Shown here: piece by piece, positions 32,666 to 44,732 of the stretch | Position numbering within the stretch: position 1 is the stretch's first letter | Layout: each line of letters begins with the position of its first letter | Origin: Linanthus parryae | Lineage: Eukaryota; Streptophyta; Magnoliopsida; Ericales; Polemoniaceae | DNA: 64,000 nucleotides | Assembly: GCA_023055425.1 (NCBI GenBank) | Contig: JALGPY010000001.1 | Span: 33,717,001 to 33,781,000, forward strand | Direction of reading: 5' to 3' | Position numbers and translations under genes: made by a program | Notes under the pieces: model-generated | The model's database searches: none | What the model saw: the letters and a program-made list of their open reading frames with translations, nothing else | What the model was told of the DNA's origin: nothing

Positions 32666-33050
32666 AACTCAATGGGAAGTACGATACAATTGCTGATTCT
32701 ACTATAGAAGCTGAGTACATTGCTGCATCAGATTCATCAAATGAAGTTGTTTGGATCAGGAAGTTCATTACTGAACTAGGAGTTTTCCCTAGCATTGTTG
32801 ATCCTATAGCACTATATCGTGACAACGATGGTGCGATCGCATAAACTAAGGAACCCAGATCTCCCCAACGGTCTAAACACATACTCAGGAGATTCCATCT
32901 CATTCGAGAGATCATTGATAGAGGAGATGTGAACATATGCAACGTACCAATAGATGACAATCTTGCGGACCCACTTACCAAACTCCTTTCTCAGCGAAAG
33001 CATGAGGGCCATAGTATGTCTATAGGCATACGAGATGCACCAGATTGACT
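32666..33050 (+). pseudogene. Copia RNase H, C-terminal fragment
   Basis: Plus strand: DTIADSTIEAEYIAAS (catalytic E), VVWIRKFITELG, ALYRDNDGAIA (catalytic D), SKHILRRFHLIREII and NLADPLTK. This is the standard Copia pol ending of the Tork/Angela-like type. A stop lies near 32842. It begins abruptly in mid-domain with no upstream Copia sequence, so the element lost its 5' part. Its LTR follows. Minus-strand frames here are shadows. Confidence 0.88.
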
Positions 33051-33068
33051 CTAGTACAAGTGAGAAAG

Positions 33069-34355
33069 TTTTGGAGTATGCCATAGAGGCAATCTATTTA
33101 TCGTGACATTTATAAAGGTTTTCTATTCATTCTGTTTTCTATATGGAGATATGTTGTCATAAAGGAGTCCTTAGAATAAATGTTGTATTCTTAAATATCC
33201 CTAGTTTAGTATTATTGTTAATTAGGACAACTATAATGCACCGAGACTAGTATGTGGATAGATTGATATGAGATATTAATTCTAACACATGGGTGTGCAT
33301 TAGGAGTAACTGTGTACTGGATTCACCCACCATGAGAACACAACAAGGGTTTTATGTGAGTGTCACAAGTGCTTCTCATAGTGACAATGGTGTTGGGATC
33401 CTATGACATGAAAGTCACTACATTCTCTTGATGTAGAGTACATGTTTTAATATCGTCAAACAGCATGATGTAACAAGGTGAATACAAATTCGATAATTGG
33501 ATATTTTATAAAACATGCTGAGAGGTGTGAGTGATGTAGATAGGATTTTTCCCTCCTACATAACATGAGTAAATATCCATGACTACTCGATGAGTGTGAC
33601 TTAGGAAAATACATGGTAGTGCTCAAATAAATCAATATGAGACATTGATGTCATTTATCTGTCTAAGCCCACTCAGGAAATCGGGAAACTATATATTGGA
33701 TATACAAGGGTGACACTCCATGCCTTGTGTCCGATCTAGATACAAGGGGAAAAGGATTATACGACATGGTAACATTAGTCATAGAGGTTTGTCATACCAC
33801 TGACATTCCTATTACTTTGCTATCGTTGATGTATTGTTAGATATCGCTCAATGATTGCAATTGTTACTACCAACGTAATCAAGAACCTACAGAGCCACAC
33901 AAAAGAATTGATGAAACTGGAATTAAATGTTTATTAGTTGGATTAAAGAGCAATTGTGGATTTCGGACTTGATTGTAAACTAATCCTGGCTATTAGGATT
34001 AGAGGGAAAGTCGAAATCTCTCATCCCTAAAAATAACCCTCAGCGTGGTTAGGGTAAGCTGATGCTTTACATAAACTAGGGTTCTGAGAGCAGCTGTCCC
34101 AGTCCACCAATTTTTTGGCACAAAATCGTCCATCTTCCTCCAGAAGGCTAGAACCGGAAAGAGGAAGTCCAGTGCAGATTCGTTCGTGTGGATACCGTAG
34201 AGGCGCCATTTCTTTTCTACGCAAGTGATTGGCACCGTTCAGTGCAACTGAGGTAAACCTTTAATCATCAGATTGTGCTAATTTGCATGGGTCCTTAGTG
34301 GTTTTTCGGCAGCTGTTTTTTATATCCGCTGCGTTTTATTGCCCAAAACCCAACA
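33069..34355 (+). repeat. Copia 3' LTR following the RNase H fragment
   Basis: It starts with a degraded TGTTGGAG-like end (TTTTGGAGTATGCC) after the purine-rich GTGAGAAAG, and ends CCCAACA at 34355, giving the TGTTGG...CCAACA pairing common in Copia LTRs. 1.29 kb, no coding genes; the minus frames at 33999-34235 are not supported. It is followed directly by another Copia element. Confidence 0.7.
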
Positions 34356-34922
34356 TCTTTAACTCACTTCAATATTCTACAATTAAAAATATATCTTCAA
34401 ATTACTATATATGTATGCATGCAGAAGATCAAGTCTAATCATAATAAGTTATATGTGGTTGTGGTGTTGATTGATGATGAAGATATGATACGTTATGCCA
34501 TGGCTTATCAGTTGAATATAATGCTTTCCATTCTTGTATTCCGACTAGATGTGAATCTTTATCTCTTAAAGTGTCACATGGTTTGCTTAAGGCTGAAGAA
34601 CATTTGTTGGATAAGTAGTCTATTCCTTTTTATTTTTTGGGTCAATCTGCTTTGCTACGAATACCTCTTATTTGCATGCTTCATGTGGTCATAGTCGCGG
34701 TGTTAGACCTGATTATCCTTATGGTTCTTCTTCTGGTTTTCAAAGAGGAGGTGGTCGTTACAATCCATCATTTGGGCGTTAAAGTTTCTCTTCAGTTCAC
34801 CCAATGGGTAGATCCAATTTTCCTCGTGGAGGATTCGGGGGGTCCGATGGAGCTAAGCGAAGATCCAACACTCACCCCAATCATAATCAATCTGGATCCC
34901 TAATCAATCTTCTAACACTCAT
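34356..34922 (+). pseudogene. Ale/Retrofit-type Copia gag remnant
   Basis: Weak gag signature in shifting frames: DDEDMIRYAMA, YNAFHSCIP, CESLSLKVSHGLLKAEEHL (compare the plant Retrofit gag with YNAF and LLxxE), then a G- and R-rich linker (FQRGGGRYNPSFGR). The N-terminus and any 5' LTR are missing. Confidence 0.65.
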
Positions 34923-35590
34923 GTGAATTGTAAAATTTGTGGGAAAGATTACCATTCTTCCCTGGACTCTTGGCACATGATGGACCTTGCTTATCAGAGT
35001 CCTGAACACCTCTTTGCTCTTGTGGCTACCAACTCTCACAACCCCCATCCTCCTGATTTCTGGTTATCTGATTCTGGGGCTTCTACCGATATGACTTCTG
35101 ATTACAAAAACTTATATGTGTCGGACCCTATTTGTGTTCAGACCAAGTTGCAGTTGGAAATGGTAACACTCTGCAAATCTTTAATACTGGTACTTCCTAC
35201 TTGCCTACTTCTTCTAGTTTCTTTGAACCTCACAATACTTTAAATGTTCCTAATCTTTCTACAAATTTGTTCTCAGTTCATAAACTTTGCAAAGAACATA
35301 AATGTAAATTTATTTTTGAATCTTATTCCTTTTTCATTCAGGGGAAGGGTTCAGGGATTTTTTATCAATGTCTTAGTCAAAATGGTTTTTATCCTGTCTA
35401 TTTTATTATTAGCTTTGGTCATGATCAAACTACTTCAAGTCATCATCATACAGTTTACTTGGTCAAGGATATTACTTCTTCTGGCATTCAAGACTGGGCC
35501 ACCCTACTAATGAGATTTTTCATAAAATTATACATGATTCTACTTCTGAAAAACATTTACCTTGTGTTTGTCAATTTTCTTTAGTTGGTA
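34923..35590 (+). pseudogene. Ale-type Copia zinc knuckle, protease and pre-integrase
   Basis: Zinc knuckle NCKICGKDYHSSLDSWH: two cysteines and one histidine are kept, the last cysteine is W. The protease follows with FWLSDSGASTDMTSD (DSG catalytic, intact) near 35060-35100. After a frameshift comes the Copia protease C-terminus (VPNLSTNLFSVHKLC). The pre-integrase region ends with a degraded GHPTNEIFHKI. Stops prevent expression. Confidence 0.8.
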
Positions 35591-36735
35591 AAATATCCAG
35601 GTTACCCTATTCTTTATAAGTTAGTAAAACTTTTGCTATTTAAAGTTTGATACAAAGTGATACGTGGGGACCTTCTAGTGTTAAAAGTTATCATTGCTAT
35701 AGATATTATATTATGTGCATTGATAATTATTCTAGGTACATGGTTATTTCCTTTATACCACAACTCTAATGTCACTTTTATTTTCCCACTTTTAAATAGC
35801 AAGTTGATAAAATGTTAGTAAAGACAATCAAAATATTAGAACTAACTGGGGAGGAGAGAATATTTCTTATGTGTTTCAATTTTTTTTGAAAATAATGGTA
35901 TAACTCATGAAAAATCATGTCCTCATACTCATCAACAAAATGACATTTCTGAAAGAAAACACGGACATGTTGTTGACACCGTTGTGACTATGATGCAACA
36001 AGCTTCTTTACCCAAATATTATTGGTATCATGTCTTTTTTGTTGTTGTCTATTTAATTAACATACCTCCCTATAAATAAACAAATATTAAATCTCCTTAA
36101 GAATTTTTTTTTGTAAGAACCTAATTATAATTACTTTTTTTTGTTGTGCTTGCTATCCTTGTCTTAGACCTTATGTATCTTTCATGATGCAAAAACTGAA
36201 CAACATTTTGTTTCTAGGCTATGAATTTGGATACAAAGGATACATATGCTTTGATAGGTCTTCACAGAGGTTTTATATTTCAAAGGATGTCGTTTGATAA
36301 ATCAATGTTTCATTACTCGGCAAATACAACTACTATTACTCCTTCTTCTACTTCTCATAGCTGCACTCCTTATTTCATTCCATACACAGGAAATGATGAA
36401 CTGCAGTAATGAGCACACAACTAATGTTGAGCCATTGTACAGTCCCTTTGAGATGCAGCCAGCTAGGAGTGAATCCCTTTCACAAGAACATATACCTCCA
36501 CAAGAACATATGCATATCCACCATAGTCCTGGCAGGGCACTAGAGATGGATGAAGAATAAGCTCCAGCTCTTGTTCACTCCATGCAAACCAAAAGTAAAT
36601 ATGGGATCTTCAAAAAGATGCATCTAGGTTTTACTTCATCTGGTATTTCTGATCCAAGAACAACAACCAACCTCTAGGAATCATTGTTCTTCTACTTCTA
36701 AGAATTCTTCTAACTGTATTCATACTGTCACTATG
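35591..36735 (+). pseudogene. Ale-type Copia integrase remnant and linker
   Basis: Strongly decayed. CIDNYSRYMVISF near 35720 is the integrase segment after the first catalytic D. HQQNDISERKHGHV near 35930-35965 carries the catalytic E segment. FLGYEFGYKGYICFD near 36210-36255 is the conserved C-terminal GYS-like segment. Insertions of T-rich DNA and many stops break it. The following linker to 36735 shows no domain. Confidence 0.75.
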
Positions 36736-37395
36736 TCTGATACTTAAAGTTATTCTAATGCTAAGAAGTACTCACATTGGCAACATGCTATGAATGATGA
36801 GTTTCTTAGCCTCACATAGCAATATGCATGGACCTTGGTTCCACCACCACCACCCAACTCCAACATTGTTGGAGTTAAATGGGTATATAAAACCAAGTAT
36901 AGCCCTGATGGAATAATATCTACATTTAATCTAGATTACTTGCCAAATGTTTTCATCAAAATCCTGGCATAAACTTTGATGAGACATTTAGCCTTGTTCC
37001 TAAGCATGTTACAGTTAGAACAGTTTTGCCTTTGGCTGCTTCCTTTGGGTGGACATTACCACTATTAGACGTAAACACTGCATTTCTTCATGGTCACCTT
37101 AAAGAAACTATTTTTATGGCTCAACCTCAGGGTTATGTTGATTCACATTTTCGTCATTATGTATGCAAACTTAATAAGTCAATTTATGGTCTCAAACAAG
37201 CTCCAAGAGCTTGGTTTGAAAGTTTCACAAGTTTTATTATATCTCTGGGTTTTACTACTTCAGAAGCTTATTCAAGTTTATTTATTAGACACTTATTATA
37301 TCTCTTGGTTTTACTACTTCAGAAGCTGATTCAAGTTTATTTATTAGACACAATGGTAAGGTTTCTTTAAATTTACTTTATGTAGATGATGGCGC
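36736..37395 (+). pseudogene. Ale-type Copia reverse transcriptase, N-terminal part
   Basis: HWQHAMNDEFLSL and WTLVPPPPPNSNIVGVKWVY lead to a frame break, then LLDVNTAFLHGHL near 37066, FMAQPQGYVD and [14 protein letters not shown] near 37184. The catalytic YVDD lies near 37380-37391. A 57-base direct repeat (37240-37350) falls between. All homology stops right after YVDD, where Athila LTR-related sequence begins. Confidence 0.85.
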
Positions 37396-38937
37396 CTTTT
37401 AGGAGCTATATTTCTTTGGCATTTACCTCATGTTTGATAGGTTTTTGGAGAGTTTTCGAGCCTAGTATTGTTGAGATGAGCATAATTTATCACTTGTTCC
37501 TTCATATGCGTAATGTTAGTCCAAACATGTTATTTATGTTGATTTATGCTTAATTTATAGGATTTAATTGCTTGGTATAGTTGTTGTTTTTGTTTTTGAG
37601 AGGACATAGGGCTGTGGGAGTGATTTCGAATCAAGAGCATGAACTTTGGAAGCAAGGAAGGGCAAGGAAAGAGGTTCGGGAACCAAAAGGATGAGAAGTT
37701 GAAGATTCACGAAGGAGCAGCCCAGACCATTTCGGCCTGAAATGCTAGCCGAAATGGTGCGCCGAAAATAGGCAGAAGACATGTGAGGATTTTTTGGGAA
37801 AAAATACAATTCTTGAAGACTTAGCTTCCCTACTTCAACATAAACATCTAGGACGTGAATAGACCTCAGTTGTGAGCCAATAACACTAAGGAGAGCAAGA
37901 AGAACACGTTGGGATCATCATCAAGCAAGGAGACGAGCCCGGATCAACGCCATATCACTCTTTTTAGCATTTGATATATTTTCTCTCTTTTCTTGTATGA
38001 AATATTCAAACAATATGTTATCTTTTATAATGAGTAGCTAAACTCATACCTAGGCATCCATGGAGAGCCTAGGGTTTATGTTTTGATGATATTTTCCGGA
38101 TTTTGGATGAACTTTCATTCTAGGGTTTGTGATTCAATGGAGATTGTTCTAGTTTATTTCATGTTGAGTTCTTTCATTGACAAGTTAGGACTAAGATATA
38201 TGGTCTTGATTATCTCTTTCTTCATTCAATCTTAAAGACAATCTTAGTAGCTAAATATCTCGTTTATTGTGCTTAATACTTAGTAAGTTAGGAGTCATGA
38301 CCGGACCTTGCTAATTAACTAGTGAGTGTGTGAAAGAAACTCTATCCTATTTGGGATGAGTAGACGAGAACATTATTAATCAATGAGACTGAGAAGTGAG
38401 ATGAGTAGGAATGGCTAAAAGAGGGTAGATTCGGTAGGAGATAGTGAAGTGTTCGTGTGGTGATGGTCTGAGAGGACATTAGTCCGTACACTACAATTAA
38501 CCTGCTAGAATGTATTGGTAATTCGAGTTGGCCTGAGAGGGACAAATCGGTACCGGTGTGTAGAACGAGAAGAGACCGCTAGGTAATTGTTAGTGCTATT
38601 ACCCAGCCTTAGCTAACTAAGAGTTGTCGTGTTAGAACATGGAATCCGAAATCGTCAAAACTACCCTAGGTTATCTATAGATTGCCTAGTTTTCTCTCCT
38701 TTGGTTTAATCTAAATCATTTCTTTTGTGTATTGTTATTTATAGTTTCTAGTCACTTGATTGAGGGTGACAACACTCCAATTGCAAAAAAAATTACCGGT
38801 TACTAGGTAGATTAAAGTAGTTGTTAGACTTAGAAACGTAAGCACCTTCCCTTGGGTTCGATAACTCATAGTCCCAAATACTCCATTATATTACTTGACC
38901 GTATACTTGCGCAGCAACGCGAAATATAGCCGCGTCA
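37396..38937 (+). repeat. Athila-type 5' LTR (plus-strand element)
   Basis: The 3' end is well fixed: GCCGCGTCA at 38929-38937, followed by the primer site. CCCTTGGGTTCGATAACTC (38851) and TACTTGCGCA (38904) are typical for this lineage, and the opposite-strand Athila LTR has CCCTTGGGTTCGACTCTC at the same relative position. The 5' end is uncertain and could be near 37470 (TGTTGAGATGAGC). It holds the palindrome CATTTCGGCCTGAAATG at 37729. No gene; minus frames at 37564-37809 and 38342-38545 are noise. Confidence 0.75.
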
Positions 38938-38943
38938 AGTTTT

Positions 38944-38961
38944 TGGCATCGTTGTCGGGGA
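38944..38961 (+). promoter_or_regulatory. Primer binding site, tRNA-Asp type
   Basis: TGGCATCGTTGTCGGGGA compares with the Athila consensus TGGCGCCGTTGCCGGGGA, with three changes. It supports the Athila assignment. Confidence 0.85.
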
Positions 38962-39076
38962 AGGCATTGGTTACTATTCTAGTTTAGCGATTAGTTTAAT
39001 TTACCCTTTTTCTTTTTGTTTATTATTTCTGTGATTTCTGACTTGTTTTCTGAATTGTGTTTCAGGTTTTCAGTGT

Positions 39077-39763
39077 ATGCACCGGATCTCTAGAGACCTT
39101 GTGCCCGCATTTGAAGACCCACAACAATTATTCAGAACTCCGAGAAGAGGTCCAAGACAGATCGTAATGGGTGAGCCTTTGACTAACACTCAACTGAATA
39201 AGAAGTTGACTGAGCTCCGAGAAAATCTCGATGAGCAAAAGAACCAGATGCCCAACAACAAATCGGGGCAAGCTTTGGTTGAAAAAATTCAGTCAACTCA
39301 GAGAGGACACAACCTAGCTATCGTGGTGCCAGACATTCAGGCTGAGCACTTTGATTTGAAGCCTGCCACCATCACTACGGTGCCGAACCAGTTTCAGTAC
39401 TATGGGAATCGGGATGAAGATCCAAATGAATTCATTGGGAATTTTGATGCTTACATCAAGACAGTGAAGTACAAGAATGTGACCCCAGAGACACTGAAGC
39501 TGATTTTTTTTCCCTATTGTCTGAAGGGAGCAGCAGAGAAATGGTTAGAGTCCAGAGAGCCAGAATCAATCACCACATGGGAGCAATGTGTTGGTGAGTT
39601 CATGAACAAGTTTTAACCCTCACAACGTGTCATTGTATTACAGGCAGAGATTCTTGGTTTTCATCAGCATGCTGATGAGACAGTGGTAGAAGCATGGGAT
39701 CGTTTCATGAGGACGATACGCAAGTTTCCGAATCATAACTTCGGTGACTACAAGATTCTCCAT
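39077..39763 (+). pseudogene. Athila gag, first part
   Basis: ATG at 39077 after a leader of 115 bases. The N-terminus is rich in R and Q. An Athila or retrotrans_gag capsid region follows: ITTVPNQFQYYGNRDEDPNEF, then FFPYCLKGAAEKWLESREP and SITTWEQCVGEFMNKF. A stop (TAA) at 39614 interrupts; the frame then continues (PSQRVIVLQAEILGFHQHAD) to 39763, where the solo LTR is inserted. The frame resumes at 42742 with no loss once LTR and one TSD copy are discounted. It would form the particle shell. Confidence 0.88.
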
Positions 39764-42741
39764 GCGACACCCCGCACCTCGCCGTGAGGAGAAGTGCGGG
39801 AATGCCGATCCTGCGCCCGAGATCGCTCCCGGGTGCGGGGGAGAGAATGGTAAACAAAACAAACATCGCATAATTATTTATTACAAACCATAAGTATTCA
39901 ACAGTGAAATATTACATACTATTTAAACAAGATGAAACATTGTCTAGGTGTTTCAATTATTTAAATACTAGATAAACTAGGTGAGTCCGCGATATCCCCT
40001 TAAGCTGAGCTTCCTTCACCTAGACCTGCGGGGAAAAGAAACAAGACCGCAGTTTTTCCAAAGTCAGCACAAACGCTGAGCAAGTAAACACCCCAACATG
40101 TAAATCGGAAAGAGGCATATTTTATTTTAGATAAAAGAGGAATAATAAGGAAATAAACAACACATTATTTCAAATGACCAATATAAATTATCCAACTCAT
40201 CATTTAATATTCTCAATCAATTTCCATATTTTCCAAAATAAACCAAGTCCTTCCATCAACCATATGAAAAATCCACATTTAATATTTAGTTGTAGCGGGG
40301 AACAAACAAATCCAATAATATAGAACCAACCATCTCGCATGCAACCAAGACCTTAAGTGTCGACACCCCCTTAAGACTCTAGCGGCCAGAAGGGTGAGTA
40401 CATGGTGCGACTCGGGGCAATGGCAACCGAACCAAATATAATAAGCACAATATATAGAAGAATTTGAATGGGGTTCCGCCGCACAACTGTTTTCACTTTA
40501 CGTTATTACATATTATTAATCACATGTGACAATTTCCAAAAGAATCAATAAACAGTATTTGAAATATCAAGTTAAGCTCTTAAATCACATATCACATTTG
40601 AGACGTAAAAATCATAAAAATAATTGGACACGAAAGAAGGACGGGCACACTAGGTTAGGCATATTTACTAACCTCAAGTAGCACGACAAATATCACGATA
40701 AAGCTCCTACAGATACACGTAGCCTTCGTCTACGAATTCGTCACCACCTACAATTTATAATTCCTAAATTAATTACAAGTCTAATTATGCAAGTATAGTA
40801 TGCAAAAATGCTATATCTCCTAATTTCTCATTTGAAATTATCCCCCTTAACCCCATTAATTAATAGCATAAAACAATTATTTAATTAACACTTATATTTT
40901 CCTCATAAAAATATTATAACTTATACAAATACAAGCTCATAAAATTATTGAGTATTAAATCCAATATTAATTTCATGCACCCTCATTTTATAGGAAATAA
41001 TAATTTAATAAACAAACTATTTATTCATAAGTGACTAAAAAAAGTTAATTCAAACTAATTCAATTATAGCTATTTATTTATTAGAAAAAAATATATATAC
41101 TATATAATAATTAAATACTCAAATAAAATTCACAAAATGCTTATTTCAATAAAAACAAGTCATATATATCTATAAATTGATGTTGGATTAATAAATTCTA
41201 CTTTCTAGAAAAATAATCATGTAATATCAAACAATAGTAATATGGTTTTTTATTTAAAAGTCTACTTTATTAGTTATTTCACAAATTAACTTCCAACCTA
41301 TTTATTTTTATCAATATTGACAAAATAATCTCTTTTACTCAAAACACTAGTTTACAAGCACTTTAAATATTTAGTTAATGAACCCGAAATTATATAATTA
41401 AACCAAATCACACATTTTTATCTTGCTTATAAAACAAAAATATTTCATATAAATATAGTCCTATATAATTTTTACAACCTATTTACTTTTATATAGTCAA
41501 AATAATATATAGAAATATTAGCATATATCATTAATCCAAAAATCACATTTAAATCTTACATATTATATGCAGTTTGATAATATACACAAATCACCCCCAA
41601 CTTTTCAGAAACTAAACATGCAGTTAACATCTTACCCTCCAATTTTCAGAAACTACATAAACAACCCCCTTTTATGAACACAAGCATACAACTCAAACCC
41701 AACATACCTGATTTGTGTTAGAGCTAACAAGATGCGATTTTGATGATTAGAAATGAACTATAGGGTGATTTAGGACTCACCCTATAGTTCATGTCTAATC
41801 ATCAAAAATTGCGAGAAACGGTCACGTCTCCGAAGGTGGCTGTCGGCGGCGATGAACACCGGCGATGAATCCGGCGTTGAGGGCTCTGTTTGATGTTGCT
41901 AAAGTACTCCTCGGACCTCCAGGAGTTGAATGGTACCAACGGGAGAGAGTGGGTCGCTCCGGTTAGCTCGGGTGAGCTTCTCACCGGAAAAGAAAATGGT
42001 GGCCGGCGGCGATGGTGGTGGTTCGGGGGTTCAGCAGCCAACTGCTGCTGCTATTGCTTCTCTTTTGGGTCGAAATATAAAGGAGAAGGGTTTGAGGAGT
42101 TCAAAACAGTGAGGGAGTGAGAAGGCAGAGAAGTGGCGGCGGTGTTTCACCGTCGGGTTGGTCGCCGGAGTGGGTGGCGGCTCCTTGCCGGGGAGCTGCT
42201 GCTGCTGCTGTTGGTGGCGTGTAGCAGAGAGGGAGAGGGGAGAGTGAGGGAGAGAGATAAGGGGTGGCTATGGTGGTGAAGGTGGTTCGGGTGGTGATGG
42301 TGAAGGCACGGTGGTGGTGGTGCCGTGGGTTCGCAAGAGAGGGAGGAGTGAGAGAGAGTTTTGTTTCTGATGCGTGTTTGTGGTGTGAGAAACAAATGAG
42401 AGAAAAGGGGTATTAAATATTGAAAATGATGCTTGGAGAGGTTGGTTTCCTCAACCGAATTCCTTTTTTTTGTCAACTAGCTAGTTATGTTAGGATGCTT
42501 TAGGAGCACTAAATGGGTGTGTCATCTAGTGGGTTGGGCACACACTTTGGTATATATATAAATAAACTACATAAAATACTAAATAAAATACACAATAGAA
42601 ATACCGTTTTCTATAAAGTTATTATACGAAATTCCCAAGAATATTTTCAACCCAAAATAATCCGACTCATCACTCGGAATAAAATTAAATTTTATTTCTC
42701 AATTACCCAATTTACCCTTCAAAATTAAACGGGGTATTACA
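39764..42741. mobile_element. Solo LTR, Tekay-like, 2978 bp
   Basis: Starts TGCGACACCCCGCA, ends CGGGGTATTACA, with the 5-bp TSD CTCCA on both sides (39759-39763 and 42742-42746). No internal gag, pol or second LTR is present, so it is a solo LTR, left by recombination between two LTRs, or an unusually simple element. The head is GC-rich, the middle AT-rich, then a GC-rich part with low-complexity frames (41802-42476, not genes) and an AT-rich tail. The orientation is not proven without internal domains. Confidence 0.9.
41733..41813. repeat. Near-perfect inverted repeat in the solo LTR
   Basis: The left arm TTGATGATTAGAAATGAACT followed by ATAGGGTGA pairs with the right arm TCACCCTATAGTTCATGTCT followed by AATCATCAA, separated by about 7 bases. 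Arms are about 34 bases with one or two mismatches, enough for a strong hairpin. Confidence 0.9.
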
Positions 42742-42746
42742 CTCCA

Positions 42747-43113
42747 GGTTTTCTATCACGGCCTGGAACGTCCCAACCAAGATTTTCTAAACAGGAAAGG
42801 AGGTGGCAACTTCTTGTACAGAGTTGACAAGGATGGAGCATACGTGTTGAAGAAGCAAATTTAAAAACAGGATGCTCAATTCTATAACTCTAGGAGGTTT
42901 GCCAAGTTTCCTGAGCCAAAGAGCAATGAGTGGAAGGATGGGATCACGAAGATGGTATCTGACATGGCGAAGCACGTGTATCAAGATAAGAAGACTGTGG
43001 CTGCATTAGAAGAGCAGGATTTTGATGCTGACTCAAGCTGCTAATGAGGATGTCAGCTATGTGGGGGCACAGGGACAGGGACCAGAGATCATCCAGGATT
43101 CAGGTATGGGGAT
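42747..43113 (+). pseudogene. Athila gag, second part
   Basis: Continues after the solo LTR: FYHGLERPNQDFLNRKGG, then RRFAKFPEPKSNEWKDGI and VYQDKKTVAALEEQDFDAD. A stop lies near 42862 (TAA after AAGCAAATT). It is interrupted at 43113 by SIRE element B and resumes at 51807. Confidence 0.82.
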
Positions 43114-44421
43114 TGAAAGTGTGAGTATGCAGATGTATAAGCAGCTAAGATACTCTAGAAGGGGGGTTGAATAGAGTATGCCATCTTTTTGCAAAACTTG
43201 CTAGGAAGATGAAAACTTGTGTAAACAATGAAGTTCAAGGCCTTGAAAGCTAGTTCAAGCCTTTGAAGTATATGCATAAAGTATAGAGCAAGTATGCCTT
43301 TTTCAAGGCCTTGAAAACAAGTTCAAACCCTTGAAAAATAAACAATCTTTATGTGCTGCAAAAGCTTTGAAAGTAAATGAACTGAAAATGCAGAAGACAG
43401 GTGATTTATAGAGTTCAGTCCACTTGGACCTACGTATCTACCTCAGGGATTAGATCCCTGTAAGATTTTCAACTCAATTCTTATTAATCAAAATCTAAGC
43501 CCTAGAACTCAAGCACAGAGAGTTCCCTTACTCTGTTACAGCTTGTGTTTTCCCTAACCTGTCTAGTACCTGCTCTAGCTAACTGATTAAATAATAATTC
43601 TCTATTGTTCACTTTGAACAATACTTGAGAATAGATGTAGAAATAATATAGAAATAATCTACCAGTATAGCTCTATACAGAAGAGCACTTAAGAGTAGAA
43701 AACTGCAGTGAAAATGCAGTGAACTTCTGTGAATGGATTGGAAGAATGATGAGCTTCTTTGATGCTTTTCAATCCAGAAATATTTATCTGTATTTTCCCG
43801 TTGAGAATTGTGTATTTTTGCTTCGAATTTGAGCTCTATTTATACTTCATACAGCTCTGCAAATCTCCCCATATTTTCAGCAACAACCTTCCTATTTTGT
43901 AGGCAACAGAGTTTGACTATTTTGAAATCTTCTCCAACAGTTGGATGATCACAATCTTCAGAGATCTTGTTGTAATATTTCATTTAAACACCATGAGAAA
44001 CTTTCATATACGTCTGATTGATCACAGGATCAAAGTGTTCAAGTATTTCCAAATCTGCAGTAATTCAGTTTAGGAAATAATCCTCCAAAACTTAGAAACA
44101 AAATTTCCTGCATTATCATGGTCAAACAGATGATATATTAAGATTAAAAACATGTTATAACAATTTTTCTTTCATCATCTAATAACAGAGAATCAAACAT
44201 ATGAAAGAGAGAAAGCAGATCAATCCAGAGAGTTTGCAAAAAACTCCCCCTGAGAATGGGCATACAGGTTCAAGCAGTTTCAAGGCTTTGAATCCATTTT
44301 CAAGGTCTTGAAAATAGCTGAACTATTTTCAAGCCTCTGAGACTGATTCAAGGCTTTGAAAGTTGGTTCAAGGCCTTGAAATAGCCAAGCTATTTCAAGT
44401 CTTGCACAACCTGATCTTTCA
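43114..44421 (-). repeat. 3' LTR of SIRE element B
   Basis: Minus-strand TGAAAGATCAGGTT... to ...CACACTTTCA, 1308 bp. Exact TTCAAGGCCTTGAA at 43234, 43302 and 44367 with many near copies. The hairpin ATACTCTA...TAGAGTAT is at 43150-43179. Confidence 0.92.
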
Positions 44422-44432
44422 ATCTCCCCTTT
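44422..44432 (-). promoter_or_regulatory. Polypurine tract of SIRE element B
   Basis: Minus-strand AAAGGGGAGAT just before the 3' LTR start TGAAAGATC. Confidence 0.82.
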
Positions 44433-44732
44433 GATGAAAGACAAAATCAAATTCTGTTTGATCCTTAGTCTCTGCAAAAGAAACTGATTAGTCCATAATT
44501 TAAAAACACAGTATTTCCAAAAAGATCCAACGTATTCATAATACCAACAAAAACTTAAACAGTTCAGCAAATAAAACCAAATAAACCTAAGAGCTAAAAA
44601 CCTAGAATTTTCTCCCCCTTTTTGACTTTCATTAAAAAGATAGAAGATGTTGGATCAAGTGTCTGGAAAATTTTGAAGACTTAAAAGAAAAACTTTGAAG
44701 AAGAGAGAATGGGGAAGAAAGAATAGGCAATA

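Noticed and set aside
32646..33084. Minus-strand frames of 90-111 codons
   Set aside because: Antisense shadows of the plus-strand Copia RNase H (SKHILRRFHLIREII).
41802..42476. Several frames of 60-109 codons with P, H, S or G runs
   Set aside because: They lie in the GC-rich half of the solo LTR; no conserved domain.
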